In this document: positions 48,321 through 57,512 of the stretch, in pieces
How the letters are laid out: each line of letters opens with the position of its first letter
Numbering within the stretch: position 1 is the first letter of the stretch
Notes under the pieces: model-generated
The model's database searches: none
Told to the model about the DNA's origin: nothing
Seen by the model: only the letters and a program-made list of their open reading frames with translations
Translations under genes and position numbers: made by a program
Source of the DNA: Myxococcales bacterium
GTDB lineage: Bacteria > Myxococcota_A > Polyangia > Polyangiales > GCA-016699535
DNA: 64,000 nucleotides
Assembly (NCBI GenBank): GCA_016699535.1
Contig: CP064980.1
Location: 2,302,001-2,366,000, forward strand
Reading direction: 5' to 3'

Positions 48321-49043
48321 TCAAAGTTGTCCGTCGTCATCAATCGTGATGTCTTGAATCTGATCTGGATCAACTTTCCATTGTTCCAGTGAATGCTGAG
48401 GAGTCGCTTGAGCTACGATGCTTCGAATACCGGAGCGAGAAGGCATATCGCGATCATCGCTAAGGCTGGGAGGATAACTCTTTTCACGAATTGTTGGTGG
48501 TTCACTGCGTATATCAAGGCGTGCGAGCACCGTCTCGCTACCACCCGCTAAGGTTGCATGGGGCAGGCTTTGTGGTGGATGAGGGCTAAGTTGAGCCATC
48601 CATTCTTTGCGACCTGCTTGTTCAAATAGGTGGGTTGCTTCTTCCGGTCGACCCAGATTCCAATACGCAAGACCTAGCAAACAAAGCGCACGTTCGTGCT
48701 TGGGATGATGCGTTAGGAAATGGTGCAAATGAGGCAGGGCCAGAGCGGGCTGCTTACTGCGTAAAAAAGAAAGCGATAGATTCAAACGTAAGTTGAGCTC
48801 CTTGGGATAACGTTTGAGGAGGTTTTCAAAGATTTCGACCGCCAAAGGATACATTCCCATGCGGTAATAGGTGCGAGCTAGAAGGTCTTGGCTCCTGGCA
48901 TCGGTTGGAGCATGCACCAAAGCCAGTTCGATTTCTTCCTTTGCTTCGATGGTTTGGTTTTGTTTGAGAAGGTCTATTGCCCGGTAAAGATGGAAGAGAA
49001 AGTCTTCCTGCTCCCTAACTGCGGGTGTGCGATATTGGGCCAT
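48321..49043 (-). CDS. TPR repeat protein
   Basis: 240 residues. Residues ~15-150 hold about four TPR-like helix pairs (AKEEIELALVHAPTDARSQD, ALCLLGLAYWNLGRPEEATHLFEQAGR). The rest is low-complexity with Ser/Pro and an acidic end (DITIDDDGQL). A scaffold or assembly role is typical. It is directly upstream of the AIM24-like gene and probably works with it. Confidence 0.8.
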   Translation of the reverse strand: MAQYRTPAVREQEDFLFHLYRAIDLLKQNQTIEAKEEIELALVHAPTDARSQDLLARTYYRMGMYPLAVEIFENLLKRYPKELNLRLNLSLSFLRSKQPALALPHLHHFLTHHPKHERALCLLGLAYWNLGRPEEATHLFEQAGRKEWMAQLSPHPPQSLPHATLAGGSETVLARLDIRSEPPTIREKSYPPSLSDDRDMPSRSGIRSIVAQATPQHSLEQWKVDPDQIQDITIDDDGQL

Positions 49044-49121
49044 TCAGCCATGCTAAAGGAGAGACTCCCTTTTAGGCCAATTTGTGATAAAGATTGAGCC
49101 ATCAACTACCCAGGTGGTCCG

Positions 49122-49724
49122 GTGTCTGCACGTGGTCTGCGAAACAGCGTTCTGAATTTACCAAATCTTTTGACGATCTTACGCATCGTGGTGATTCCTT
49201 TTGTGCTGTGGCTGCTTTATAGCGGTACGCCTAAAATGTGCTTTTGGGCGGCCTTCGTTTATACCCTTGCCGTTATCACCGATGCGCTGGATGGCTGGTT
49301 AGCGCGTAAGTACGGCATAATTAGCATTCTCGGAAAGTTTCTGGATCCACTTGCCGGCAAGCTTATTGTGATGGCTATGTTGGTGGTGCTTGTGGATATG
49401 CAACGTGCCCCGGCTTGGCTTGTGGTGGTTATTGTGGCACGGGAACTAGCGATCAACGCCTTACGAAGCATCGCAGCAGGCGAGGGCATTGTCATGGCGG
49501 CTGGACGCGGGGGCAAAGACAAAACTGCTCTTCAAATGGTTGGTCTGCTCTTGCTTATCCTTCACTATCCCTATGATTTGTATTTTGGATTTACAACCGT
49601 AAGTGTTGATTTGCATCAAGTGGGTCTTGTCATTATGTACGTGAGCGTTGTGTTTGCTGTGATGAGCGCAGCAGAATACATGACAGCGTTCAGTCGAGCG
49701 GTGCGCACCCAAAGCGAGACCTAA
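49122..49724 (+). CDS. pgsA: CDP-diacylglycerol--glycerol-3-phosphate 3-phosphatidyltransferase (last motif Asp replaced)
   Basis: A 200-residue CDP-alcohol phosphatidyltransferase with about six membrane helices, making phosphatidylglycerol phosphate. The family motif DxxDGxxAR...GxxxDxxxD is present as DALDGWLARKYG and GKFLDPLAGK: the final D, thought to be the catalytic base, is Gly (GGC). Everything else matches PgsA. Either a sequence error of one base (GAC to GGC), or a real inactive variant. GTG start at 49122; it converges on the lipoprotein gene. Confidence 0.88.
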   Translation: MSARGLRNSVLNLPNLLTILRIVVIPFVLWLLYSGTPKMCFWAAFVYTLAVITDALDGWLARKYGIISILGKFLDPLAGKLIVMAMLVVLVDMQRAPAWLVVVIVARELAINALRSIAAGEGIVMAAGRGGKDKTALQMVGLLLLILHYPYDLYFGFTTVSVDLHQVGLVIMYVSVVFAVMSAAEYMTAFSRAVRTQSET

Positions 49725-51934
49725 GGGTGATCGACGATATCAAGTACCGTGGTCCAGGCGAAGGGATCGGTGCCAGTACTACCAATAGTTCCACTGCCGA
49801 AATCAATGCTACTCGCGCTACTCCCGCCGAGATAAGCTTTGCCACTATCGCTAACAAAGAGAGTTGCTCCGATATCATCCTGAGAGCTGCCGAGGTTTTC
49901 TGCCCATCCGATTGTTCCGTCTATGATATCAAAGCGTAGCAGTACGATGTCGGTGTCTGTTCCAGCTTGAAAGGTTTTTCCACTAAAAGTCAGATCTCCT
50001 GAGTAGCTTACCAGCGCATAGAGATAGCGGGATAAATCAGTATGCAGTTGAGCAAGAATGTCTGTATTTCCTGTGCTCTTTAGGTGATAAACCCATACGG
50101 GCGACCCTGAGGTGCTTGAAAGACAGCTTACGATGCCGCTGCCTAGGCTAGTGGTATCAAAGGAAGTCTGTCCAATCGTTACCTCGTCTCCAAACGTGGC
50201 ATAGAAGCAAACGCGGTATGGGTCGGCTACGCGAATTGATAGGGGCGAATCTCCAGCTGTACTTCCCCAGTTTTTTGCCCAGCGCAACGTTCCGCTTGAA
50301 GTATAACTTGCCACGAAGACATCGGAGCTGCCTTCGTTTGCTAGAACACCATTTCCCAAATCGAAAGCATCGCTTGAAAACCATCCGGTAATATAAAAAT
50401 TGTTGTTGCTGTCGATATCAATGGCAGTCACTTGGGTAGCCGATGAAGCTACGCCTATTGACATGGCGGAGGTCTCCGCGCCATTTGGATCGATTTTCAG
50501 GATTAGACCGTCGATTACGCCTTTTGCGACTACCGGATTTCCACTGAAAGTGAAGCTTCCTTCGAAAGAACCAGCGAGATAGGTGTTTCCGTTGATGTCG
50601 GTAACCATCCCATTTGCTTGATCGTTGCCTGTACCACCAAAGCGTTTTGCCCAACGCAGGGTTCCGTTGCTCAAAAAACTCGCTAGAAAAATATCGTAAG
50701 TGTTAGTATTTACACTTTGCAGGACTGTGCCGTCGAAATCGAGATTGATGGGGAAATGCCCTGCGATATAAAGGTTGTTGTTCGTAGAAACATTAGCTCC
50801 ACTGACTTGCATCGTGTGAAAATCATTGCCGCCCGTAAACGGTGTGTGTTTTTTCCATGCCTGACTGCCAGAGCTTGATGATTTCTCGATAAACAGACGT
50901 GTGCTTGAACTTGCTGGCAGGCTCTCGAATTCGCCTTGCGTTCCAACGGAATACACGTTGCCGCTCGAATCAACGGCGATACCCTTTGTTAGTGCGAAGA
51001 TAGTAGCTGGTAGACGGTCTCGTTCGGTATGCTGAACGGCCCACTCTGTTTGCCAGCAATCTGGACATCCACTGCCACCGCAGTCGATGCCAAGCTCTTG
51101 GGCGTTCCTTAGATTGTCCGAGCAACTTGCCTCGACACAGGTTTCAGAAGAGCAGATCTGCGATAGACAGTCGCTTGAGCGAAAACACGATAAGCCAGAA
51201 CCGCATGCAGGGCATAGTGGGCCACCGCAATCGACATCGCTTTCATTTTCATTGTGAAGACCATCAGCGCAGAAATCCACACAACCTTGTTCAGGAATAC
51301 ACCACTGAATGTCTTGTACGCAGCTTTTTGCAAGGGATGTGTAAAGACACGCTCCATCGAGGCAGTTGGCTTCAGAGCAAGCATTTTGATCTGCGCAATC
51401 GGTGTTTTGCAAACATTGTAAATCAGGGCAATAACTTGGGTTGCCGGGATGGCATCGTGTATCGACGCAGTTTCCGGCCAAGCAGGCGGTTGCGTTTGGA
51501 TCGCCATTCGTCTGCGGGCATTGCACGTTCAGGCAGCTGCGTGTGATGACAACAGTTAGGCCAAGTCTTCCCAATAGAATCACTTTGGTGGGTCTGGAAA
51601 CAATAGTGTTTCCGTCGAAATCGAGCAACTCGACGGTAATAGTCATATCGCCAGTTTGCAGTTGTCTAAATTCGGCAATGCGTGCGGCAGCAATATAGTC
51701 ATCTGTTTTGAGCGCTTCCGTTTCTGCGCCCAAAATGCCGGCATCGGTTTGTAGTGTTGTGCGAACGCCCACAAACTCAATGCCCGGGACGAGATCGGTG
51801 CGCAGCTCAACGATGAGCTCACGCTCAATGCTATCGGAACCGCAAGCAACGAGCGAAGCGCAAAACCATAGCCATGCTACTGCCTTAGCAAGTGAAATGG
51901 GGCGCCAACAGAAACAGAAGCGGCTCGAAAGCAT
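49721..51934 (-). CDS. Large Cys-rich lipoprotein with SBBP-type beta-propeller repeats
   Basis: 737 residues with an N-terminal lipoprotein signal (CASLVACGSD). Residues ~140-285 are Cys-rich with the myxobacterial motif N-E-x-D-x-DCGGxxCPxC (NENESDVDCGGPLCPAC; NAQELGIDCGGSGCPDC). From residue ~310 repeated blades (GIAVDSSGNVYSVG, DINGNTYLAGSF, DSNNNFYITGWF) form an SBBP-like propeller. Such proteins are surface lipoproteins of unknown function. It converges with pgsA, with which it overlaps by four bases. Confidence 0.85.
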   Translation of the reverse strand: MLSSRFCFCWRPISLAKAVAWLWFCASLVACGSDSIERELIVELRTDLVPGIEFVGVRTTLQTDAGILGAETEALKTDDYIAAARIAEFRQLQTGDMTITVELLDFDGNTIVSRPTKVILLGRLGLTVVITRSCLNVQCPQTNGDPNATACLAGNCVDTRCHPGNPSYCPDLQCLQNTDCADQNACSEANCLDGACLYTSLAKSCVQDIQWCIPEQGCVDFCADGLHNENESDVDCGGPLCPACGSGLSCFRSSDCLSQICSSETCVEASCSDNLRNAQELGIDCGGSGCPDCWQTEWAVQHTERDRLPATIFALTKGIAVDSSGNVYSVGTQGEFESLPASSSTRLFIEKSSSSGSQAWKKHTPFTGGNDFHTMQVSGANVSTNNNLYIAGHFPINLDFDGTVLQSVNTNTYDIFLASFLSNGTLRWAKRFGGTGNDQANGMVTDINGNTYLAGSFEGSFTFSGNPVVAKGVIDGLILKIDPNGAETSAMSIGVASSATQVTAIDIDSNNNFYITGWFSSDAFDLGNGVLANEGSSDVFVASYTSSGTLRWAKNWGSTAGDSPLSIRVADPYRVCFYATFGDEVTIGQTSFDTTSLGSGIVSCLSSTSGSPVWVYHLKSTGNTDILAQLHTDLSRYLYALVSYSGDLTFSGKTFQAGTDTDIVLLRFDIIDGTIGWAENLGSSQDDIGATLFVSDSGKAYLGGSSASSIDFGSGTIGSTGTDPFAWTTVLDIVDHP

Positions 51935-52045
51935 TTCGTCGAGTATAGCAACCTTTGGCGGTTCATGGATGATTCTCGGCGCGATGGAGCGCAGAAAGTG
52001 TGTACAGTACGGAGAGGTAGGCGGTGTCGACTCCTCGCGAAGCTC

Positions 52046-52930
52046 ATGGTATCTAACGGCTCTATGCTAGCGACCGAAGCAAGACAGGTGCGGCGCATTG
52101 TTGGCCGTATGGAGCGGGGCGAAGATGTTATAGAGGCATTTTTAAGCCTGGCGAAAGAACGACAAATTCGGTGCGGATGGATACGTGCTCTTGGGGCTTT
52201 CGAGTTTGTTGAACTGGCTGAATACGATCAGCAAGAGCAACGCTACCGTGCAGCGCGGGCCTTTGAGACTCAATCGGAAATTCTAGAGTTAAATGGCAAC
52301 ATCTCGCTCAAAGACGGCGAATGTTTTGTGCATTTGCATGCTACAATTTCGCGCGACACGGACAATGGTATCGAAGTTCTGGGCGGGCACTTGTTACGCG
52401 GTACGGCCTTTGCTTGCGAGTTTCTTGTGGAAAGTTTCGACGATGTGACCTTGCAACGGCGATACGATCCCGCAACTGGACTAGAGCTCTGGTCGCCTGA
52501 CTTGGACTCCGTTTCAGTTTCTGGCAAACCAGCACCTGCCCCAGCGCCGGCGCGTAGCTCATCAGGCTTTCCGCGGCGTATGCCAAGCTCGTCTGGAACA
52601 TTGAAAGCGGTGAGCGAGCGCCAAGGCGAGCGGCCCTCGTTCGTCGATATGCCGCGCATTACACAACCCACTCCGCCACCTGAACGCGCGCCTCGAGTGA
52701 GCGATGCTGGCCCATGGGAATCGCAATTTCCAGTGCAGGGCGATTGGGTGGAACATCCTCAGTATGGACTGTGCCAAATTCAAGCAATTATTGATAACAA
52801 CGAACTCGTCGTTCGCCTAACAAGTGGTGCGCCTAAGACCATCCGCTTGGACTTTCTTGAACTGAGTGCGCCGATCATGCAGGGCAAACAACGCATCTAT
52901 CGCATCCAACCGAAGCACACTCGATCATAG
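52046..52930 (+). CDS. PPC/DUF296 domain protein with C-terminal extension
   Basis: About 294 residues. The N-terminal ~130 residues form a PPC/DUF296 fold (ERQIRCGWIRALGAFEFVEL, HLHATISRDTDNGIEVLGGH), as in plant AT-hook proteins and bacterial DUF296. A Pro/Ala/Ser linker follows, then a C-terminal basic domain with QFPVQGDWVEHPQYGLCQIQ, reminiscent of a CarD-like/Tudor-like barrel. Bacterial DUF296 function is not settled. ATG at 52046 is chosen; upstream in-frame Met at 51965 is less likely. A repeat element follows immediately. Confidence 0.78.
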   Translation: MVSNGSMLATEARQVRRIVGRMERGEDVIEAFLSLAKERQIRCGWIRALGAFEFVELAEYDQQEQRYRAARAFETQSEILELNGNISLKDGECFVHLHATISRDTDNGIEVLGGHLLRGTAFACEFLVESFDDVTLQRRYDPATGLELWSPDLDSVSVSGKPAPAPAPARSSSGFPRRMPSSSGTLKAVSERQGERPSFVDMPRITQPTPPPERAPRVSDAGPWESQFPVQGDWVEHPQYGLCQIQAIIDNNELVVRLTSGAPKTIRLDFLELSAPIMQGKQRIYRIQPKHTRS

Positions 52931-52931
52931 G

Positions 52932-53204
52932 GGTAAGTGGACAGGTAGTCCTACGCAGAGCGGACTTTTCCCGAGGTTTTGCAAACGAGCTCGCGCGGCC
53001 CAAGGGCTCGCTCAACATCTCCGGCTTACCGCGTCGCTCCTCGTCGGAAAGTACTGATGTACGTTCCTCCTCGTCGCTCCGGGGCGCTCGGATCTACGAA
53101 AACCTCGGAAAAAGAGTGTTCGATTGCCTTGGTTCTTGCTTGCAAAGTTCACCATTGCACCACGTGGTTTCGTGGTGACTGTTGACCCTAACTGTCCACT
53201 TACC
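52932..53204. repeat. Nested inverted-repeat element, family 1 copy B
   Basis: A 13-bp perfect terminal inverted repeat (GGTAAGTGGACAG at 52932-52944; complement at 53192-53204). An inner stem CTTTTCCCGAGGTTTT (52965-52980) pairs at 15 of 16 positions with 53099-53114. A central hairpin GGAA-A-GTAC-TGAT-GTAC-G-TTCC spans 53046-53067, flanked by two copies of CTCCTCGTCG. It is homologous to copy A at 46.2 kb with compensatory stem changes. It lies between convergent genes, two bases after the DUF296 stop; no ORF inside looks coding. Confidence 0.82.
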
Positions 53205-53211
53205 AATAGGG

Positions 53212-54156
53212 TTAGGAATGCCCCAGCCTTACACGCGGATCCAGGCCGGCAACCGCAATGTCAGCAAGCGTATTACCAATTAGAACTGCGGCACATGAAA
53301 TGGTCGTTACGCTGAGAATCATCATGTCATCCCAAGTGTTGAGTGATTCCCAGGCCAGTCGACCAATTCCAGGATAAGCAAAGATGGCTTCTGTGATGAT
53401 GGCGCCTGAGACCAGCGTACGAAGCTGAAGACCCATGAGCGTCACGACAGGTAGCAGTGCATTGCGCACGCCGTGTGCTAAAATGACACGCACCGGGGAA
53501 AGGCCTTTGGCGCGAGCGGTGCGAACATAGTCACTAAACAGTTTCTCGATGAGCTCGCTGCGTATAAGGAGCGCATAGGTTGCGGCGCCAAAAATAGCCA
53601 AGGTAAATGCTGGCAAAATCGTGTGATAGATGCTGCTCCAAAGACCTAAGCCGTATCCACCCACCGGAAACCAGCCCAATCGAAAAGCCCACCAGTTTAA
53701 GAACAATAAACCCGTTAAAAAAGTAGGCGCGCTTATGCCAACAAAGCTAAGCGCCATAAGACTTGTGTCCAGATAACTGTTTCGAAAGCTGGCGGCGATG
53801 ATGCCGACACTAAGACCGATAAGAAGTTCGAAAAACATGGCCATCGCACCCAAAAGCAAGGTTCGCGGCAATCGGGCTCCAATCACATCAACCACGGGTT
53901 GATCGTTTTGACGGGCACGGCCAAAATCGCCCTGCACGACGCCACCGATATAGCTAAGATACTGCTCAACAATCGGGCGATCCAAACCATGTTGTTTACG
54001 GTAGGCATCTAAAACACTTTGTTGCGCTTGCGGTCCGAAGCGAGCACGTGCTGGATCTCCGATGCCACGCACAGCGAAAAACACGCCGCTGATCACAACA
54101 AAGACGACGAATAAAGCCCAAAAAACGCGTTTGAGAATGAAGCGAAGCATGTCCAT
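53212..54156 (-). CDS. Oligopeptide/dipeptide-type ABC permease (DppB-like)
   Basis: About 314 residues with six helices. Marks: MLRFILKRVFWALFVVF start, GIGDPARARFGPQAQ, GYGLGLWSSIYHTILPAFTL, RTARAKGLSPVRVILAHGVRNALLPVVT (EAA loop). First of three importer genes by map order but last in transcription; its ATG overlaps the SBP stop by one base. It imports peptides, nickel or similar solutes. Confidence 0.92.
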   Translation of the reverse strand: MDMLRFILKRVFWALFVVFVVISGVFFAVRGIGDPARARFGPQAQQSVLDAYRKQHGLDRPIVEQYLSYIGGVVQGDFGRARQNDQPVVDVIGARLPRTLLLGAMAMFFELLIGLSVGIIAASFRNSYLDTSLMALSFVGISAPTFLTGLLFLNWWAFRLGWFPVGGYGLGLWSSIYHTILPAFTLAIFGAATYALLIRSELIEKLFSDYVRTARAKGLSPVRVILAHGVRNALLPVVTLMGLQLRTLVSGAIITEAIFAYPGIGRLAWESLNTWDDMMILSVTTISCAAVLIGNTLADIAVAGLDPRVRLGHS

Positions 54157-55871
54157 CAATTGTTACCTTTATGAAGAGGGCCAAGCAGAGCAAAGAAGCT
54201 TTCCTTGAAACGGCGTGCTGCTTGCGCGATGCGTCTGCGGGGCAAGTCAAGCCACACGTCGCGATACATTTCAGACCAAACTGGATGTGGGGTATAGCCT
54301 TTGACATAGGGCTGCCATGCTTCGGTTTTTAAATCGTTCCACATAAACGCCCATGGGGCATCCTGAGCAAGTATTTCCGATGCCCGAAGGTAAAGGACGC
54401 GACGTTTTTCCTTGTCCTGCTCGATACGCCCTTTGTCCAAAAGCGCATCAAGTTTGGGATTTCGATAAAAAGAACGGTTCTCTGAATCATGCTCATGAAT
54501 CGCGCGACTGTGAAAAAGAATATCGAGAAAGTCAGCAGGATCAGGAAAGTCTTGCGACCAACCCGACATCATCATCGGTACTCGGTTGGGCTTGCCGGTT
54601 TCTTCCAGGTAGAGTGCAAAGGCAACAGGTTTTAGCCGTATTTTAATACCGATTTTTGCTAGGTCTTGTTGGGTAAGCTCACCGTAAAAGCGACCCGTGT
54701 TGCCATGTCCAATCCACATATCAACTTCTTCGGGTAGGCCTTCCGGATAGCCGGCTAGTCGCATTTCTTCCTTGGCCTTGGCGATATCGTACGTTTGTCG
54801 GCCCTTAAGTTCCGGATCGTAACCAAGCAGAGGTGGCGGGATAGGTTGATCGGTGACCCGTAAGCGATTATTGCGCGCTTTTTTCCACCCTTCGCGGTCA
54901 AGAGCGAACGATACTGCTCGGCGCAGGTGCACATTGTTAAAAGGCGGCATGCCGCAGTTCATCACCACGCCCCAAAGGTTAATATCCGCATACTCGGCGC
55001 GATAAGGAGCCCATTTGGATGAGTTTTTTAAAAAGAGGTAATCCGCTGGAGCAAAGCGATGAGCATGATCCAACTCGCCGTTGCGAAAACGCATCATGGC
55101 GGCATCTCGTGTTAAGTTTTCAAGGTAGACCATGGTGTCGGGATAAGGACGAGGTTTATCCCAGTAGTCTTTGTTGCGCCCAAAAACAAGTTTGACTCCC
55201 GATTCCCACTCTTGCAGTTTGAATGCACCCGTTCCGAAGATATGTTGCGAGACCGCCATTGGATATTTTTCATAGACCTCTTTTGGCACAGGATAAGCAA
55301 AGGTCATGGCCATGGCATTCAGGAAGGTTTGGTCAGGCTCGGTTAACTGAAACTCGATGGTGTAGTTATCTTTTACTGTAATGCCTGAAATGTGCTTGGT
55401 TTTCTTTTCTCGGTAGGCATCAACTCCTTGCAGCTGTGTGTAGAAAGTGAAGCCCGGAGAGCCTACATCGGGGTCTAGCATATGCTCCATCGACCAGCGT
55501 ACATCGTGTGCGGTCAATGCTCTGCCGTTATGAAAGCGAATTCCTTTGCGCAGTTCAAAGATAAACGTTTTTCCGTCATCGGATATGCTTGGTAGGCTTT
55601 TTGCCAACATGGGAACCATGTTGGTCTCATTGTCATAGTCGAGCAGTCCATCAAACATCAGCTTAATCGCCATGTTTGATAACTCATCAAAGGCCATGTG
55701 CGGATCGAGGCTCTTTACGGTCGATTCGTGATGAAAAACAAAAGTTCCGCCGTGCTGTGCTTCGTTGTGTCCGGCACCCATAAATCGCGGACCGTCCGGA
55801 GGCTTTGGGCAGCCTAAAAGCAAAACAAGGGCTAGCGTTGAAGCCCACTTAGCTGTTTGGGTCCAATGCAT
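54156..55871 (-). CDS. Family 5 extracellular solute-binding lipoprotein (DppA/OppA-like)
   Basis: About 571 residues with signal peptide and lipobox (LVLLLGC). SBP_bac_5 features: KSLDPHMAFDELSNMAIKLMFDGLL, FHNGRALTAHDVRWSMEHMLDP, AFALDREGW and KSLPSISDDGKTFIFELRKG. It captures the substrate in the periplasm for the two flanking permeases. The ATG at 55871 gives a normal lipoprotein signal and overlaps the permease upstream by 23 bases. Confidence 0.93.
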   Translation of the reverse strand: MHWTQTAKWASTLALVLLLGCPKPPDGPRFMGAGHNEAQHGGTFVFHHESTVKSLDPHMAFDELSNMAIKLMFDGLLDYDNETNMVPMLAKSLPSISDDGKTFIFELRKGIRFHNGRALTAHDVRWSMEHMLDPDVGSPGFTFYTQLQGVDAYREKKTKHISGITVKDNYTIEFQLTEPDQTFLNAMAMTFAYPVPKEVYEKYPMAVSQHIFGTGAFKLQEWESGVKLVFGRNKDYWDKPRPYPDTMVYLENLTRDAAMMRFRNGELDHAHRFAPADYLFLKNSSKWAPYRAEYADINLWGVVMNCGMPPFNNVHLRRAVSFALDREGWKKARNNRLRVTDQPIPPPLLGYDPELKGRQTYDIAKAKEEMRLAGYPEGLPEEVDMWIGHGNTGRFYGELTQQDLAKIGIKIRLKPVAFALYLEETGKPNRVPMMMSGWSQDFPDPADFLDILFHSRAIHEHDSENRSFYRNPKLDALLDKGRIEQDKEKRRVLYLRASEILAQDAPWAFMWNDLKTEAWQPYVKGYTPHPVWSEMYRDVWLDLPRRRIAQAARRFKESFFALLGPLHKGNN

Positions 55872-56697
55872 CGCGGAGCCCCTCTCCCAGAAGATTAAAA
55901 CCAAAGACCGTTGCTAAAATAAGCAGACCAGGTTGAACGGCGAGGCGCGGAAAGTGAGCCAGCATTTCCTGGGCATCGTGCAGCATTGAACCCCAGCTTG
56001 CTTGTGGTGGTTCAACACCTAGCCCAAGAAACGACATCGCGGACTCGACGATGATCATCTGGGCCACCATCGTGGTTGCAATCACAATGGTAGGGCCCAA
56101 AACGTTTGGCAGAACATGGCGCACTAAAATACGAGCGTGCGACATGCCGAGAGCGTGCGTGGCCAAGATGAATTCTTGTTCTCGAATCTGAATGGTTTTG
56201 GCTCTCACTATGCGAGCAAGGGTGGTCCATGAAAGAAAACCCAACAGCAAGTACAATGTCCATAAGTCCGGCCGAGCAATCACTCGCTTTATGGCAATGG
56301 CGATAATAAGGAAGGGCAGCGATAGGAGTAAGTCGACGCCGCGCATACTTAGACTGTCAATCATCCCTCCAAAATAGCCTGCTGTAATCCCTATGAAGAG
56401 GCCAATCGCTGTTGCAAGTAGCGTTGCAAAAAAGGCCACTTGTAGCGAGATGCGACCACCATGCAAGAGTCTTGAGAGTTGATCTCGACCGATGGGGTCG
56501 GCTCCCAATAAGAACATTCGATTGGGAGCGACAGGTGCTCCTTGCTCATCGAGTCCTTCATCCCTGAACTGTTGGTTGGGATCAAAGGGGGCGATATAGG
56601 GGCCGATAAACGCCAAGCCGGTGATGATGCCCACCAAGATGGCGCCAACAAGGGCTCCTTTGTTTTTTCGAAAACGTCGCCACGCTCGTTTATCCAT
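55849..56697 (-). CDS. Oligopeptide/dipeptide-type ABC permease (DppC-like)
   Basis: 282 residues, six helices, start with FRKNKGALVGAILVGIITGLAFIGPYIAPFDPN typical of DppC, then PIGRDQLSRLLHGGRISLQV and the EAA loop (THALGMSHARILVRHVLPNV). First gene of the three-gene unit on the minus strand. No ATPase gene (DppD/DppF) is present in the window, so the ATPases must be encoded elsewhere. It is divergent from the MerR gene. Confidence 0.93.
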   Translation of the reverse strand: MDKRAWRRFRKNKGALVGAILVGIITGLAFIGPYIAPFDPNQQFRDEGLDEQGAPVAPNRMFLLGADPIGRDQLSRLLHGGRISLQVAFFATLLATAIGLFIGITAGYFGGMIDSLSMRGVDLLLSLPFLIIAIAIKRVIARPDLWTLYLLLGFLSWTTLARIVRAKTIQIREQEFILATHALGMSHARILVRHVLPNVLGPTIVIATTMVAQMIIVESAMSFLGLGVEPPQASWGSMLHDAQEMLAHFPRLAVQPGLLILATVFGFNLLGEGLRDALDPNS

Positions 56698-56873
56698 AGT
56701 GCGGTTTTACACGGAGTCGAATGAGATCTGAAAAATCTCACCAAGATCTGTCTTTGTCGTTTTCTTGACACGATCTCTCTCGAGAAACTACATGTAGGAT
56801 ATATCCTTACTTTCTTCTTTTCGTCGCATAGATAAGCGTTTAATAAGTTGTTTAATAAATTAATAAAAAGTGA

Positions 56874-56931
56874 TTGACATGTTTCTATTCATTAGAATAC
56901 ATTCATGTGCATTCAATAAATAGAATCTATT
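56874..56931 (+). promoter_or_regulatory. Predicted promoter with two inverted-repeat operators upstream of the MerR gene
   Basis: A consensus -35 TTGACA (56874-56879) is followed by a -10-like TACATT at 56898-56903 (spacing 18). Two short palindromes flank it: TTCTATTCATTAGAA (56883-56897) and AATAGAATCTATT (56919-56931), both built on TTCTATT/AATAGAA. Between them and the gene the sequence is very A/T-rich. They look like binding sites for an autoregulatory dimer. Inferred. Confidence 0.5.
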
Positions 56932-56932
56932 A

Positions 56933-57451
56933 ATGGGAACATCCTGGACACAAAAAGACTTTGAGCGACTTGAGCGGATGCACCCGCGGGGCATGACGGT
57001 TCAGCAAATTGTCGAGGTTTTTACTGGACAGGGTGACAAGCTAACGGAAGCGACCTTTCGAAAGTACGTTCAGCTTGGTTTGCTGCCACGAAGCGTTCGC
57101 GTCGGGCGAAAAGGCAAACACAAAGGCTCTCAGGGCCTCTATCCGGCTACCGCAGTTCGGCAAATCGACTGGATCCGGCAGCTGATGGCGCAGGGTTTCA
57201 CGATGGATGAAATCCAGCGCGAGTTTCTGTTCGTTCGCGGCGAGCTCGATGTACTGAGCCGACAGCTCGAGCGTGTGCTCATGCATATCAGCGAAGCCGC
57301 AGGTGTCAGCGTCGCTGAGGGTGCGGTTGATCCAATCAATGCACGGGCCATCAGCGAAGCCACCACCATTGCGCAAGATTTGATCAACAAACTGCGATCC
57401 ATTGAACAGCGGCTTTCGATGCAAGCGCGCATGGCGAGGGCGGCGGTTTGA
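56933..57451 (+). CDS. MerR-family transcriptional regulator
   Basis: 172 residues. An N-terminal winged HTH (MTVQQIVEVFTGQGDKLTEATFRKYVQLGLLP) with the family's GLYPATAVRQIDWIRQLMAQGF, then a long coiled-coil region for dimerisation (VRGELDVLSRQLERVLMHI). No clear effector domain, so the signal is unknown. The palindromes in its own upstream region suggest autoregulation. It is divergent from the peptide-type importer and followed by the sigma-like HTH gene 60 bases on. Confidence 0.85.
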   Translation: MGTSWTQKDFERLERMHPRGMTVQQIVEVFTGQGDKLTEATFRKYVQLGLLPRSVRVGRKGKHKGSQGLYPATAVRQIDWIRQLMAQGFTMDEIQREFLFVRGELDVLSRQLERVLMHISEAAGVSVAEGAVDPINARAISEATTIAQDLINKLRSIEQRLSMQARMARAAV

Positions 57452-57512
57452 AAATTTTTAGCTGTATAGGGCGCGACTGTTACGCGGGCAAGCAACACTA
57501 AGGAGGGGAAGA

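Noticed and set aside
52979..53206. Small frames inside the 52.9-kb repeat
   Set aside because: They read through palindromic DNA on both strands with Arg/Ser-rich products; not genes.
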